In this document: positions 46,786-55,546 of the stretch, piece after piece | Layout of the letters: each line of letters opens with the position of its first letter | Position numbering within the stretch: the stretch's first letter is position 1 | Assembly: GCF_900543425.1 (NCBI RefSeq) | Contig: NZ_UQRQ01000001.1 | Location: 124,001 to 188,000 of the forward strand | Reading direction: 5' to 3' | DNA length: 64,000 bases | Source of the DNA: an uncultured Sanguibacteroides sp. | GTDB taxonomy: Bacteria > Bacteroidota > Bacteroidia > Bacteroidales > Marinifilaceae | Translations under genes and position numbers: made by a program | Notes under the pieces: model-generated | Database searches by the model: none | Told to the model about the DNA's origin: nothing | The model's input: only the letters and a program-made list of their open reading frames with translations

Positions 46786-47322
46786 TTAGTTCAATGCTTT
46801 CCACCACAGATCGTCCTTCCATTCTTCCTGAATGGCTTCGGAGAAACAAATATCTTTTAGGGTAAAATCGACCAACAAGAGATCTTCCCGGAATGCTTCG
46901 GCATAACCGGTCGCCGTTTCATGTACCCGTACGGAATTTAACCGTACGTTTCCTTCTCCGTTTTTGTGTTCCGTGTGTTGCAGTATTTTGTCGATCAGGA
47001 ATAAAAAGAGTAAGGCATAACCTTCGGCAGAGGGGGATACGGGAATCTCTGCCACTCGTCGGTTATAACGGTATACGAATTGCTTTAAATCTTCTTCCTC
47101 TTGCTTCCAAAGCGAATAAGAGTGATCGAAGCTGTCGATCAGTTCTTTTACCTTATCCAGTAGTACGAAATCCATGACCATATATCCTTTATCCAGCTTA
47201 TCGGAGGTAATGAATACTTCCACGATATAGGAGTGCCCGTGAATGTTTTCTCTGCATCGTTGCGACGAACAGTTCCGCACGATATGAGCTCCTTCGAATT
47301 TAAACAATTTACGAATTAACAT
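46786..47322 (-). CDS. queD: 6-carboxy-5,6,7,8-tetrahydropterin synthase
   Basis: 178 residues, PTPS/QueD family. Makes carboxytetrahydropterin from dihydroneopterin triphosphate in the queuosine pathway. Zinc ligands His13, His28 and His30 (GAHIV; NIHGHSY), and catalytic cysteine candidates Cys18 and Cys23. The family's DFVLLDKVKELIDSFDHS is present. It lies between queC (16 bases upstream) and queE. Confidence 0.94.
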   Translation of the reverse strand: MLIRKLFKFEGAHIVRNCSSQRCRENIHGHSYIVEVFITSDKLDKGYMVMDFVLLDKVKELIDSFDHSYSLWKQEEEDLKQFVYRYNRRVAEIPVSPSAEGYALLFLFLIDKILQHTEHKNGEGNVRLNSVRVHETATGYAEAFREDLLLVDFTLKDICFSEAIQEEWKDDLWWKALN

Positions 47323-47338
47323 GTTGTCATTTTTTGAG

Positions 47339-48010
47339 TTATTTTATCGTGGGATCTTCAATTCCGGCTTCGGCAAATGCTTTTGCCCGTAAGAGGCAAC
47401 TGTCGCATGTCCCGCATGGTTGGTTTCCTCCCCGGTAGCAACTCCACGTCAGACCGTAATCTACTCCTAAAGTGGTTCCTAAACGAATCTCTTCGGCTTT
47501 GGTCATATGCATAAAGGGGGCGTGAAGGGTTATATGGCGTTTCTTTTCCGCACCTAATACCGTTCCCAGGTTTATGGCGTTTTCCATAGCTTTGATAAAT
47601 TCTTCCCGACAATCCACATAACCGGAATAATCCACTTCGCTAACTCCGATAAAAATATCGGTAACACCCAAGGCATCCGCGTAAGAAGCGGCAACGGACA
47701 AAAATACCATATTGCGGGCCGGAACGTAAGTAGCCGGAATATCAGTCCGTTCTATATTTCCATCTGCAACCTCCAGTTTTTCGTCGGTAAGCGAACAACC
47801 GTCCCATTGATTCAGCAGCAACTCGACGATTTTATGCTCTTTCACGTCGACGGCTTTTGCCACGGCCTTGGCGGAAAGTAATTCCTTATCGTGTTTTTGA
47901 CCGTATAGGAAGGTTATAGCATACAGTTCGTCGAATCCCTGGTGTTTTGCCAGATAAACTGCAGTCGTCGAATCCAATCCTCCCGATAATAAAACAATCG
48001 CTTTCTTCAT
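47339..48010 (-). CDS. queC: 7-cyano-7-deazaguanine synthase
   Basis: 223 residues. ATP-dependent conversion of carboxydeazaguanine to preQ0. PP-loop SGGLDS at residues 9-14. Zinc-binding CYRGGNQPCGTCDSC near the C-terminus has all four cysteines. First gene of the operon. A promoter candidate lies 29 bases upstream; no preQ1 riboswitch was found. Confidence 0.96.
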   Translation of the reverse strand: MKKAIVLLSGGLDSTTAVYLAKHQGFDELYAITFLYGQKHDKELLSAKAVAKAVDVKEHKIVELLLNQWDGCSLTDEKLEVADGNIERTDIPATYVPARNMVFLSVAASYADALGVTDIFIGVSEVDYSGYVDCREEFIKAMENAINLGTVLGAEKKRHITLHAPFMHMTKAEEIRLGTTLGVDYGLTWSCYRGGNQPCGTCDSCLLRAKAFAEAGIEDPTIK

Positions 48011-48038
48011 AATGTCTTCTACTTCTTGTTTTGTTTTA

Positions 48039-48069
48039 CAAAAGTAGTGAAAATATTTTGCTTGACAAG
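48039..48069 (-). promoter_or_regulatory. Promoter candidate of the que operon
   Basis: On the minus strand CTTG (48066-48069), 19 bases, TACTTTTG (48039-48046). It fits the Bacteroidetes consensus with one mismatch at -33. RNA would start near 48032, about 22 bases before queC. Confidence 0.55.
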
Positions 48070-48224
48070 GTTATTCATAGTAGGCTGTACAGGGAGAAAA
48101 ATAACGGCGAGTCAATGAGTTTTTAATATTGTGACATAATCTTGTCGTAAGATATTTAATTAATGACTGATATTGTTGTAATTGCAGTCATTTTTTTCTA
48201 ATCGTAGATCTTTCTTTTGTGTAA

Positions 48225-48281
48225 GTAGTATATGATCAAAAAGTATTTGCCGATGCGGTGAAGTGGGCAAAAGTAAAATAA
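48225..48281 (+). pseudogene. Relic of the 3' end of a golvesin-type gene
   Basis: This short frame encodes VVYDQKVFADAVKWAKVK and a stop. The core (FADAVKW) and its DNA (gccgatgcggtgaagtgg) match the last codons of the two large permease fusions (IYADAVKW, YADAVKW). A stop codon at 48222 closes the frame upstream and nothing else of the domain remains. I read it as the tail of a third, deleted family member. Confidence 0.6.
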
Positions 48282-48307
48282 TTGTTTTTTCATTCGTTAA
48301 AATAGGA

Positions 48308-48315
48308 TATATTTG
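48308..48315 (+). promoter_or_regulatory. Possible -7 promoter element before the GNAT gene
   Basis: TATATTTG, exact TAnnTTTG. RNA would begin near 48322, only a few bases before the ATG at 48329, which supports that start over the in-frame codon at 48263. Confidence 0.45.
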
Positions 48316-48328
48316 TCTGAAATGTAAT

Positions 48329-48781
48329 ATGAGTATGGATAGGACAAATGTAGAAGTAAGACGAGTGGCTTTCGACAGGAAACGTTATTTGGATTTGTTG
48401 TTGGATGCGGATCCTTCGGAGGAGATGATCGATCGTTATATCGAAGAGGGAGATATGTTTGTATTGTTATTGAGAGAAATGGTCGTCGGAGAAGTCGTTG
48501 TGGACCGGAAAGGAGAGATCAAGAATCTGGCAGTTTATTCCGAGTACCGATGTCAAGGGTACGGAGGTTATCTGTTGGATTACTTATCGGAGTATTATCG
48601 AAACCGATTCGAATGGTTGTGGGTTGGAACGAGTGAGTCGGGAGTAGGGTATTACGAGAGAAACGGTTTTGAATACGATCATACGATCAAAAATTTTTTT
48701 GTCGACAACTATTCGGAACCTATATGGGAGGACGGGAAACAATGTGTTGATATGTATTATTTAAGGAAAAGGCTGTTTTGA
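48329..48781 (+). CDS. GNAT-family acetyltransferase
   Basis: 150 residues from ATG 48329. An in-frame start at 48263 would add 22 residues across the promoter and into the relic, so I reject it; ATG 48335 is also possible. GNAT core: EEGDMFVLLLREMVVGEVVV, then IKNLAVYSEYRCQGYGGYLL (acetyl-CoA loop QGYGG) and GTSESGVGYYERNGFEYDHT. Substrate unknown. Confidence 0.87.
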   Translation: MSMDRTNVEVRRVAFDRKRYLDLLLDADPSEEMIDRYIEEGDMFVLLLREMVVGEVVVDRKGEIKNLAVYSEYRCQGYGGYLLDYLSEYYRNRFEWLWVGTSESGVGYYERNGFEYDHTIKNFFVDNYSEPIWEDGKQCVDMYYLRKRLF

Positions 48782-48852
48782 AGGTTATTCGTTATTCTTT
48801 TGTATTTAGTTTGAGTTTTATGGAATAAGTGGGAAAAATAAATTCAATCGGT

Positions 48853-48860
48853 TATATTTG
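48853..48860 (+). promoter_or_regulatory. Possible -7 promoter element of the DUF1963 gene
   Basis: TATATTTG, 38 bases before ATG 48899; no TTTG at the matching -33 distance. Confidence 0.4.
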
Positions 48861-48898
48861 TACAATGTATATGTGTTTTACTAAGAACTAATAAACTC

Positions 48899-49768
48899 AT
48901 GGGTATATTCAATAAGTTATTTGGTAATGGAGAGCGTGTTAAGGTAGAAACTCCTGCCGACAAAATAGTGAGTGTTATTCGGGAGAAGACAAGTATCCCT
49001 TGTATAAAAATGCATCCGGCTAAGGAGAAGTGTACTTTGTATAATAGTAAAATCGGTGGTATGCCTTATTTGCCTATAGATTTTCCATATCCGACAGAGT
49101 CGTTGGAAGAGGAACAGGAGAGGCCTTTACGCCTTTTAGCCCAGGTCAATTTTGAAGAGATGCCTCCGTTAGAAGGTTTTCCCACGACGGGAATGTTGCA
49201 ATTTTATATTAGTGACGGAGGAATGTACGGGTTAAACTTTGAGGAGTTGACCCTTCAAAAAGGATTTCGGGTTATTTATCATGAAAAGGTCGATAAAGAA
49301 GCGGAGTTGATTTCTGCACTTCCTTCAAATGAGGGGAAAGAGAATAAAGAAATGTTTCCGGTATCCGATGAGTTGAAATTAAATTTTGAGTTAAGCGAGA
49401 TGCCTATGGGGGGCGGAGATTTTCGTTTTGATAAATTAGTCTTGGAGGCTTATAATGAAGTCCATCCCGCCAACCGTGTCTCTTCTTTAGAGCGGATATC
49501 CGAAGAGATTACGGATGGAGTATACGATCAGTTGGAAGGTGGCGGGCATCACATTGGCGGTTACCCGATGTTCACGCAAATAGATCCTCGAGAATACCAT
49601 GAAAATTTACAAGGACATACCGTATTGTTGTTTCAATTGGATTCGGAAAAAACAAAAGATTATTCGATTCTTTGGGGAGATTCGGGGGTTTGTCATTTCT
49701 TCATAAAACCTGAAGATTTGGCCGGACATGATTTTTCTAATGTTTTATATAATTGGGATTGTTATTAA
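48899..49768 (+). CDS. DUF1963 (YwqG-family) protein
   Basis: 289-residue cytoplasmic protein of the DUF1963/YwqG family: SKIGGMPYLPIDFPYP, RPLRLLAQVNFEEMPPLEGF, TGMLQFYISD and HIGGYPMFTQIDPRE are typical. The biochemical role of the family is not known. Complete at both ends. Its stop codon is part of the bidirectional terminator stem. Confidence 0.92.
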   Translation: MGIFNKLFGNGERVKVETPADKIVSVIREKTSIPCIKMHPAKEKCTLYNSKIGGMPYLPIDFPYPTESLEEEQERPLRLLAQVNFEEMPPLEGFPTTGMLQFYISDGGMYGLNFEELTLQKGFRVIYHEKVDKEAELISALPSNEGKENKEMFPVSDELKLNFELSEMPMGGGDFRFDKLVLEAYNEVHPANRVSSLERISEEITDGVYDQLEGGGHHIGGYPMFTQIDPREYHENLQGHTVLLFQLDSEKTKDYSILWGDSGVCHFFIKPEDLAGHDFSNVLYNWDCY

Positions 49769-49810
49769 AAAAGTACCCCGGAAATGGTATCATTTCCGGG
49801 GTACTTTTTT
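49767..49810. terminator. Bidirectional rho-independent terminator
   Basis: A perfect 20-bp stem (49767-49786 and 49791-49810) with a four-base loop gtat. It has a run of six A on the left and six T on the right, so it ends transcripts from both sides. The stop codons of both converging genes overlap its ends. Confidence 0.96.
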
Positions 49811-52772
49811 AATAGGTAATAATGGAAGTTTGTTTTTTACCATCCATCCAGACGGTCAGCGGCTCTTTGAAACGAACTCGTCTGGCGTAGGTTAATTCGT
49901 GAATGACATCCTGTCGTTCGAGTATGTCGAAACGAATGAATGAATCGGGAGATTCGAAAGGAATAGCAAAATAACCGATATTCATGGAGGTAACATTATG
50001 AAAAAAGTGAGACCCTAAAGAAGCATCCAGCGGAAAATCAGGAAGCCCTTGTTCCACGATTACTTTGGCATTAGCGATATCGGACCATTGGACCGGAATT
50101 CCCGTGAGCGGATCTCGCGTACCCCAGCGTCCCGGACCGATCAGTATAAATTTTTCTTCTTCCCGTGCAATTTCGGCATTGAGTTGTTTTATCTCTTCTG
50201 CCATTTCCCGGGTTTTAAGTCTGTCAAATTTTTGGGGATCAACGTAGACAATATCCCGGATATACTGTAATTTTCCGTTTCCCATGCCTTTGTTGGCCTT
50301 GAGAAGAATCTTTTTCTGGTCGATATGGAGTGAATCTATATCGATAGAGTATTCGTTTTTAATGAGCGGTTTAATTTGCAATAAATAGAATACCGGTATA
50401 CTTTCTTCTATATTTAAAGAAAATTCAATTTCAACAGGCGATCCCATGGCCTGCGAGAAAATGTCCAGCAGGATTTGTAGGGTTGAGGCTAATGGAATAT
50501 AATCGTATTGTAGGATCTTGGCAAAATCAATGATTCGGGGACCTTTTTCATTCAGATCGAAGACGATGCGGTCGTTCATGAAATCGTAAACCGAGGCGCT
50601 ATATTCCAAAGTACCGTCCTGTTCAGCCTCTTTTAAATCGTAGGCCTTAATTGCGGCATTTTCACCATCCCGGAGTAAATCGTATTCCTGGTGTTTCATG
50701 TCGATAGCGTAAAAATAATTTTGGGAACTACGAATTTTGTCCTGAGTGGAAGCTAATTGCAATTTTGGGAAAGCGGGAGAGAAGCGATGGGTCTTTTCGC
50801 CTCCGACCACGTAAGCTCCGAGTCCTATGGCTGTAACGGCAAAACCGTCTTCCGGTTGGATATAGGAAAAAGGATAGAAGTTATAGGATTGAGCTACTCC
50901 GCTGATATCTGGATAATAACGTCCGTTGTGTTCATTTCCGATGACCTCCTGTATGATGACACCCATCTTTTCTTCTTCTATCATGCTGTCAATGGCTTTA
51001 AAATATGCCCGCGATTCATCGGAAAAGACAGAGGCGTAAACTAATTTGATGGCATCTTCCAGCTCTTCCAACCTGCGTTCAAAATCCGGGTTATTATTGG
51101 GGATCAAATAAGTCGCGTATACACCGGCAAAAGGCTGGCTTAAAGAGTCCTCGAACAGACCGGAAGACCGGACGGCCAACGGCTTGGTCATGACTTGAAG
51201 ATACTGGCGTAGTTTTTCTTTCAATGGTAAAGAGAGTGTTGCCTGTTGAAATGCCTTTTTCAGATGGTCGTATTCGTTGTCTATATAAGTTTCTTTATAT
51301 AAATCGTTTAACTCTAAAAAATTATCAAATTCTTCCACTCCGATAATGGCTGTTTTGGGAATGGCGATTTTTAGGTTGGGAATTAATTTTTTAAGGTATA
51401 CATTTTCTATAAAGTTGGATAAAAACGCTAATCCGCGTCCTTTACCTCCAAGGGAGCCGAGTCCGAGCCGGGTAATATACCGATTGGAATTAACTAATTC
51501 CGGCCGGAACGGAATAATACGCCCCCTTATTTTTTTTAGCTTGGAAGATTCAAAGACATTGGCAATGAATTGACGGATTTCGTCGGTGTTTTTGAAGTAT
51601 TCAAAACTATACCGTCGCAATTTTTGGGCAAGATTGATTTCTCCCCTGGCCATTAACCACGTGGATATGCCGTTGCGAATGGAGTGATATTCTAAAGATT
51701 CATCCGGTATGGTGGTTAATTTTTTTCGAAACTCTTTGATTGAAGTAGCCTTATCTATCGGGTGACCGGATTTGTCGCGAAAAATGAAATTTCCGAACCC
51801 GAGTCGGGTTTTGATAAATGTTTTTATCTCTTGTGCCAGCGTGAGCGAATTTTTATTGATGAATTCCGCGTGAATTTTTTCCGCCCGTTTGGCGTTTTCC
51901 GCTTCGTGACTTTGAAGAAGGCAGGGAATCTTGTATCCTAATCGTTGAACGTATTTAATCAATTCAACACCTGCGTCTTCGTCTTCGATACCATTTTTGG
52001 CGTAACGAACATCCGAAATGACACCGATGATGTTATTTTTATATTTGTCAATGATCTCTATCGCGTCTTCATAAGTGCTGACTAAGATAACCTTGGGACG
52101 TACCCGAATCTTCAAAATAAGTCCCAGTTCGTCGTCCGATGGTTCATCCGCGATGATTTTTTGCGTCTGAGTCATGATTTCGGTATAGAGCAGGGGTAAA
52201 TAACGAGAGTAATATTTAACGGAGTCCTCCACAACCAATATAACTCTAACATCCCCTAAACGGGTATCTGCCTCCAGATTTAATTTGTCTTCCAGATACT
52301 TTGCCATAGCCAGAAAGACTTTTGTCGAACCATTCCAAACAAATAACCGTTCGATGGATTCGTGTACCTCTTTTTCGATGCGATGAAAGTAAGCAAGGTC
52401 TCCGTTATTGTTGACCAGCATTAATTGTTTGATGTGTGGATGTGCTGTTTTAATGTTACGGCTGATTGCCAGTGGAGTTTGTTTATCCAGGCCGGCCATG
52501 ATGATAATAAGATCGTAATGTCGTTCCGTTAACTTTTTTAAGGCCTCCGCCTCACTCGCTACAGAAGTGAAACGGGGAGCCGTAAATAAATTTAATTGCA
52601 GATATTCTCCGAATATTTTGTCTGAAAATTGTCCTTCCCGTTCGATTGTGTAGGCATCGTAATAATTTGCTACCAGTAAAATTTCTTTTACTTTAAAGGG
52701 CATAAGTTCTTGAAAAATATCTCTATCGTTTTTTTTGCGTTTATATATGCGATTTAAATCTATTTTCTCCAT
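49809..52772 (-). CDS. Receiver-like / PEP-pyruvate-binding domain protein
   Basis: 987 residues. Residues about 30-330 contain two receiver-like segments (EILLVANYYDAYTIE; VRVILVVEDSVKYYSRYLP, then NIIGVISDVRYAKNG with a possible phospho-Asp in SDV). About 420-790 match the ATP-grasp, pyruvate-phosphate-dikinase N-terminal domain (GLGSLGGKGRGLAFLSNF; KPLAVRSSGLFEDSLSQPFA, then GVYATY). The swivelling phospho-His domain and the PEP-binding barrel of PEP synthase are missing. The C-terminus has FILIGPGRWGTRDP. Such proteins occur widely in Bacteroidales under a PEP synthase label; true activity is uncertain. Confidence 0.82.
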   Translation of the reverse strand: MEKIDLNRIYKRKKNDRDIFQELMPFKVKEILLVANYYDAYTIEREGQFSDKIFGEYLQLNLFTAPRFTSVASEAEALKKLTERHYDLIIIMAGLDKQTPLAISRNIKTAHPHIKQLMLVNNNGDLAYFHRIEKEVHESIERLFVWNGSTKVFLAMAKYLEDKLNLEADTRLGDVRVILVVEDSVKYYSRYLPLLYTEIMTQTQKIIADEPSDDELGLILKIRVRPKVILVSTYEDAIEIIDKYKNNIIGVISDVRYAKNGIEDEDAGVELIKYVQRLGYKIPCLLQSHEAENAKRAEKIHAEFINKNSLTLAQEIKTFIKTRLGFGNFIFRDKSGHPIDKATSIKEFRKKLTTIPDESLEYHSIRNGISTWLMARGEINLAQKLRRYSFEYFKNTDEIRQFIANVFESSKLKKIRGRIIPFRPELVNSNRYITRLGLGSLGGKGRGLAFLSNFIENVYLKKLIPNLKIAIPKTAIIGVEEFDNFLELNDLYKETYIDNEYDHLKKAFQQATLSLPLKEKLRQYLQVMTKPLAVRSSGLFEDSLSQPFAGVYATYLIPNNNPDFERRLEELEDAIKLVYASVFSDESRAYFKAIDSMIEEEKMGVIIQEVIGNEHNGRYYPDISGVAQSYNFYPFSYIQPEDGFAVTAIGLGAYVVGGEKTHRFSPAFPKLQLASTQDKIRSSQNYFYAIDMKHQEYDLLRDGENAAIKAYDLKEAEQDGTLEYSASVYDFMNDRIVFDLNEKGPRIIDFAKILQYDYIPLASTLQILLDIFSQAMGSPVEIEFSLNIEESIPVFYLLQIKPLIKNEYSIDIDSLHIDQKKILLKANKGMGNGKLQYIRDIVYVDPQKFDRLKTREMAEEIKQLNAEIAREEEKFILIGPGRWGTRDPLTGIPVQWSDIANAKVIVEQGLPDFPLDASLGSHFFHNVTSMNIGYFAIPFESPDSFIRFDILERQDVIHELTYARRVRFKEPLTVWMDGKKQTSIITY

Positions 52773-52886
52773 AGTAAATTTATTTTGTCTGCTTTTACGT
52801 TTAAGTAGACTTTTCTGTTTTTTTAATTGAGGCGCTAAATATAAAAAAAATTTTAGTAAATTGCAGCCGTTTATTATATCCGCTGT

Positions 52887-52917
52887 GTTGGGAGTTTATG
52901 AACAGAAGTTATTTTTG
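52887..52917 (+). promoter_or_regulatory. Candidate promoter of the biotin operon leader
   Basis: GTTG (52887-52890), 19 bases, TATTTTTG (52910-52917): one mismatch in the -33 element. A second TATTTTTG at 52966-52973 lacks a partner. The leader to bioB would be about 335 bases. It holds a 7-bp stem (CCTCTTT/AAAGAGG, 52974-52991) and the terminator-like hairpin below. Confidence 0.4.
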
Positions 52918-53002
52918 CTTTAAATGCATAGTATACTTTTCCAGGTGGAATCGTAAAGGGTATGCTATTTTTGCCTCTTTGAGAAAAGAGGTAAGGATTG
53001 CG

Positions 53003-53209
53003 ATGTTATCGATAGAAATTTGCAAAATGGCATTAGAAAAATCTTCTTTGAAAGGGATCATTGTTGATTTATCCGAAGTCTCGAAGAAAATCATGATAAA
53101 CGATCGGAGAGAGAATCCGGATGGCGGACCAGAACAGGTATACGAAATACTATCATCGCGTGTCGGGATAGAGTTTCCTGTAGAAAATAGGAATGAAAAT
53201 TTAATATAG
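53003..53209 (+). CDS. Possible small leader protein upstream of bioB
   Basis: 68 codons from ATG 53003 (an ATG at 52898 would add 35 codons). It begins MLSIEICKMALEKSSLKG and ends in an acidic/asparagine-rich tail; no family recognised. It ends two bases before a terminator-like hairpin, as a short gene or attenuator leader would. Coding status is uncertain. Confidence 0.3.
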   Translation: MLSIEICKMALEKSSLKGIIVDLSEVSKKIMINDRRENPDGGPEQVYEILSSRVGIEFPVENRNENLI

Positions 53210-53211
53210 GT

Positions 53212-53248
53212 GGGTATGCTTGTTGTAAACAATAGGTATACCTTTTTT
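53212..53248 (+). terminator. Terminator-like hairpin directly before bioB (possible attenuator)
   Basis: Stem 53212-53225 with 53230-53243, 14 pairs of which four are G-U, tetraloop taaa, followed by five T to 53248. The bioB ATG is at 53259, leaving no space for a separate promoter. The region also reads as palindromic DNA (AGGTATACCT at 53234-53243) and contains TTGTAAAC, so an operator is an alternative. Confidence 0.65.
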
Positions 53249-53258
53249 GTATATAGAT

Positions 53259-54221
53259 ATGTTAGTAGATAGGTTAAAAGAGAAAATTTTTAAAGGACAG
53301 TCGATTACCGGGGAAGAGGCGTTGGAGTTATCCCTGACAAAGGATAAAAAGATCCTGTATAAGGCTGCGGGAGAGATTCGGGATCGTTTTGTCGGAAATT
53401 ATTTTGATACTTGTTCTATCATCAATGCGCGTTCTGGACGCTGTTCGGAAAATTGTAAGTGGTGTGCTCAATCGGCAGTTTTTCGGACAAAAGTGGATGA
53501 GTATGATTTAATTGATGAAAAGAGCTGTATCGAATTAGCTCGTTTGAATGCCACTTATCGGGTGAACAAATTTTCTTTTGTTACGAGTGGAAGGGCTCTT
53601 TCCGATAAAAATATAGATCGTTTGTGTGAGTATGCCAGAAAGATTAAGCAGGAGATGAATATTAATTTATGCGCCTCTATGGGATTGTTGAACAAGGCGC
53701 AATTACTTAAATTAAAAGAGGCAGGTATAGCACGTTACCATTGTAATCTGGAGTCTTCGCGTCGTTATTTTCAGCATTTGTGTTCTTCTCATACGACCGA
53801 TGAAAAAATAGCGACCATTCGTGCGGCTCAAGAGGTGGGTATGGAAGTTTGTTCCGGAGGAATTATAGGGATGGGAGAGACAATGGAAGATCGCATCGAT
53901 CTGGCTTTGATGATTCGGGATTTAGGGATTAAGTCAATTCCTATTAACGTGTTGAATCCTATTCCTGGAACTCCTTTGGAGAAAACAGCACCTTTGGAGG
54001 ACGATGAAGTGTTAACAACGATAGCGGTATTTCGTTTTATTCATCCGGATGCCTTTTTGAGGTTTGCCGGTGGTAGAAATTTAATAGCACATATAGAAAA
54101 AGAAGCAATAGAAGCCGGAATTAATTCGGCAATTGTCGGGGACCTATTGACTACGGTGGGATCAAAGGTTATGGAAGATATGGAAAAAGTAGAGAAAATG
54201 GGGTTTATCACAAAAAAGTAA
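53259..54221 (+). CDS. bioB: Biotin synthase
   Basis: 320 residues. Radical SAM enzyme inserting sulfur into dethiobiotin. Cluster cysteines 62, 66 and 69 (RCSENCKWC), second-cluster region with NARSG, CASMGLLNKAQ and YHCNLESS, plus GGIIGMGETMEDR and FRFIHPDAFLRFAGGR. ATG 53259 chosen; an in-frame TTG at 53247 lies in the T-tract of the hairpin. First gene of the six-gene biotin operon. Confidence 0.96.
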   Translation: MLVDRLKEKIFKGQSITGEEALELSLTKDKKILYKAAGEIRDRFVGNYFDTCSIINARSGRCSENCKWCAQSAVFRTKVDEYDLIDEKSCIELARLNATYRVNKFSFVTSGRALSDKNIDRLCEYARKIKQEMNINLCASMGLLNKAQLLKLKEAGIARYHCNLESSRRYFQHLCSSHTTDEKIATIRAAQEVGMEVCSGGIIGMGETMEDRIDLALMIRDLGIKSIPINVLNPIPGTPLEKTAPLEDDEVLTTIAVFRFIHPDAFLRFAGGRNLIAHIEKEAIEAGINSAIVGDLLTTVGSKVMEDMEKVEKMGFITKK

Positions 54222-54240
54222 AATCAAAAAATGGAAGGTT

Positions 54241-55545
54241 ATGGAAAATTTTATTGAGACAATGACGACGGAGGCGATGCTTCGCTTTGATCGGGAACAT
54301 TTGTGGCATCCTTACACCTCTACGGTAAATCCGCTTCCGGTGTATCCGGTAAAACGAGCTGAGGGCGTGTACATTGAATTGGAAGACGGAACCCGGTTAA
54401 TCGACGGTATGTCTTCTTGGTGGTGTGAGGTACACGGGTATAATCATCCGAGGATTAATGCTGCCATTGAAAAGCAGTTAAAAAATATGTCACATGTGAT
54501 GTTTGGCGGTTTGACGCATCGTCCGGCCGTGGAGTTGGCTGCCAAATTAGTAAAACTAACCCCTTACGGGATAGAAAAGGTCTTTTTCTGTGATTCCGGT
54601 TCCGTGGCCGTAGAGGTAGCAATGAAGATGGCTCTTCAATATTGGTACGCTCAGGGACGGGAAGAGAAACGACATTTTTTGACTATTACCAAAGGATATC
54701 ATGGAGATACATGGAATGCGATGTCTGTTTGTGATCCCGTTACGGGAATGCACAGTATATTCCGGGGAACTTTGCCCATTCATTATTTCGTCTCTTCTCC
54801 TCGTGTACGATACGGGCAACCTTGTCGTGATGCGGATATAGAAGAGTTCAAACAATGTTTACGAAATAATCACAATCGTATTGCGGCTGTGATTCTGGAG
54901 CCTATTGTACAGGGTGCCGGAGGTATGTGGTTTTACTCCGCCGAATACCTTTGGAAGGTCAAAGAGTTGTGTAAGCAATATGACGTACTTTTGATTTGCG
55001 ATGAGATTGCGACCGGTTTCGGAAGGACCGGAAAAATGTGGGGATGTGATCACGCGGGTATCGTACCGGATATCATGTGTGTAGGGAAAGCGATCACCGG
55101 AGGATACATGAGTTTTGCTGCCACAATGACGACGGAAAAAGTGGCCACGGGCATATGCTCAAAAAATCCGGGAGTGTTTATGCATGGACCTACTTTTATG
55201 GGAAATCCTTTAGCTTGTGCCGCGGCCAATGCTTCTTTGGATTTGATCATGAGCTATGATATCGACACGATGATCGGTCTGATCGAGAGGCAGATGCGGA
55301 CCGAATTGGCTCCGGCTGCATATTATAGCAATGTCGCCGATGTGAGAGTGTTGGGAGCCATAGGGGTTATCGAGTTAAGGGAGCCTGTGGATATGGCCTA
55401 TATTCAATCTGCATTTGTACGGGAAGGTGTATGGGTACGTCCTTTCGGTAAATTGGTATATATTATGCCTCCTTACATCATTCGTCCGGAAGAACTTTCT
55501 CGTTTGACACAGGCTTTGTTACGGGTTCTTTCTAACTTAAAATGA
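54241..55545 (+). CDS. bioA: Adenosylmethionine-8-amino-7-oxononanoate aminotransferase
   Basis: 434 residues, PLP-dependent class III aminotransferase forming diaminopelargonate. LWHPYTS at the start, DGMSSWWCEVHGYNHPRIN, CDSGSVAVEVAMKMALQYW, DEIATGFGRTG, and the PLP-lysine in VGKAITGGYMS. Complete, 19 bases behind bioB; ends one base before bioF. Confidence 0.96.
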   Translation: MENFIETMTTEAMLRFDREHLWHPYTSTVNPLPVYPVKRAEGVYIELEDGTRLIDGMSSWWCEVHGYNHPRINAAIEKQLKNMSHVMFGGLTHRPAVELAAKLVKLTPYGIEKVFFCDSGSVAVEVAMKMALQYWYAQGREEKRHFLTITKGYHGDTWNAMSVCDPVTGMHSIFRGTLPIHYFVSSPRVRYGQPCRDADIEEFKQCLRNNHNRIAAVILEPIVQGAGGMWFYSAEYLWKVKELCKQYDVLLICDEIATGFGRTGKMWGCDHAGIVPDIMCVGKAITGGYMSFAATMTTEKVATGICSKNPGVFMHGPTFMGNPLACAAANASLDLIMSYDIDTMIGLIERQMRTELAPAAYYSNVADVRVLGAIGVIELREPVDMAYIQSAFVREGVWVRPFGKLVYIMPPYIIRPEELSRLTQALLRVLSNLK

Positions 55546-55546
55546 C

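Noticed and set aside
48011..48262. preQ1 riboswitch before queC
   Set aside because: No C-rich preQ1 loop or A-rich tail on the minus strand; the promoter candidate leaves only about 22 leader bases.
53223..53242. BirA operator before bioB (TTGTAAAC with GGTATACC)
   Set aside because: The spacing of four bases does not fit the long spacer of known BirA sites, so I kept it only as an alternative to the hairpin.
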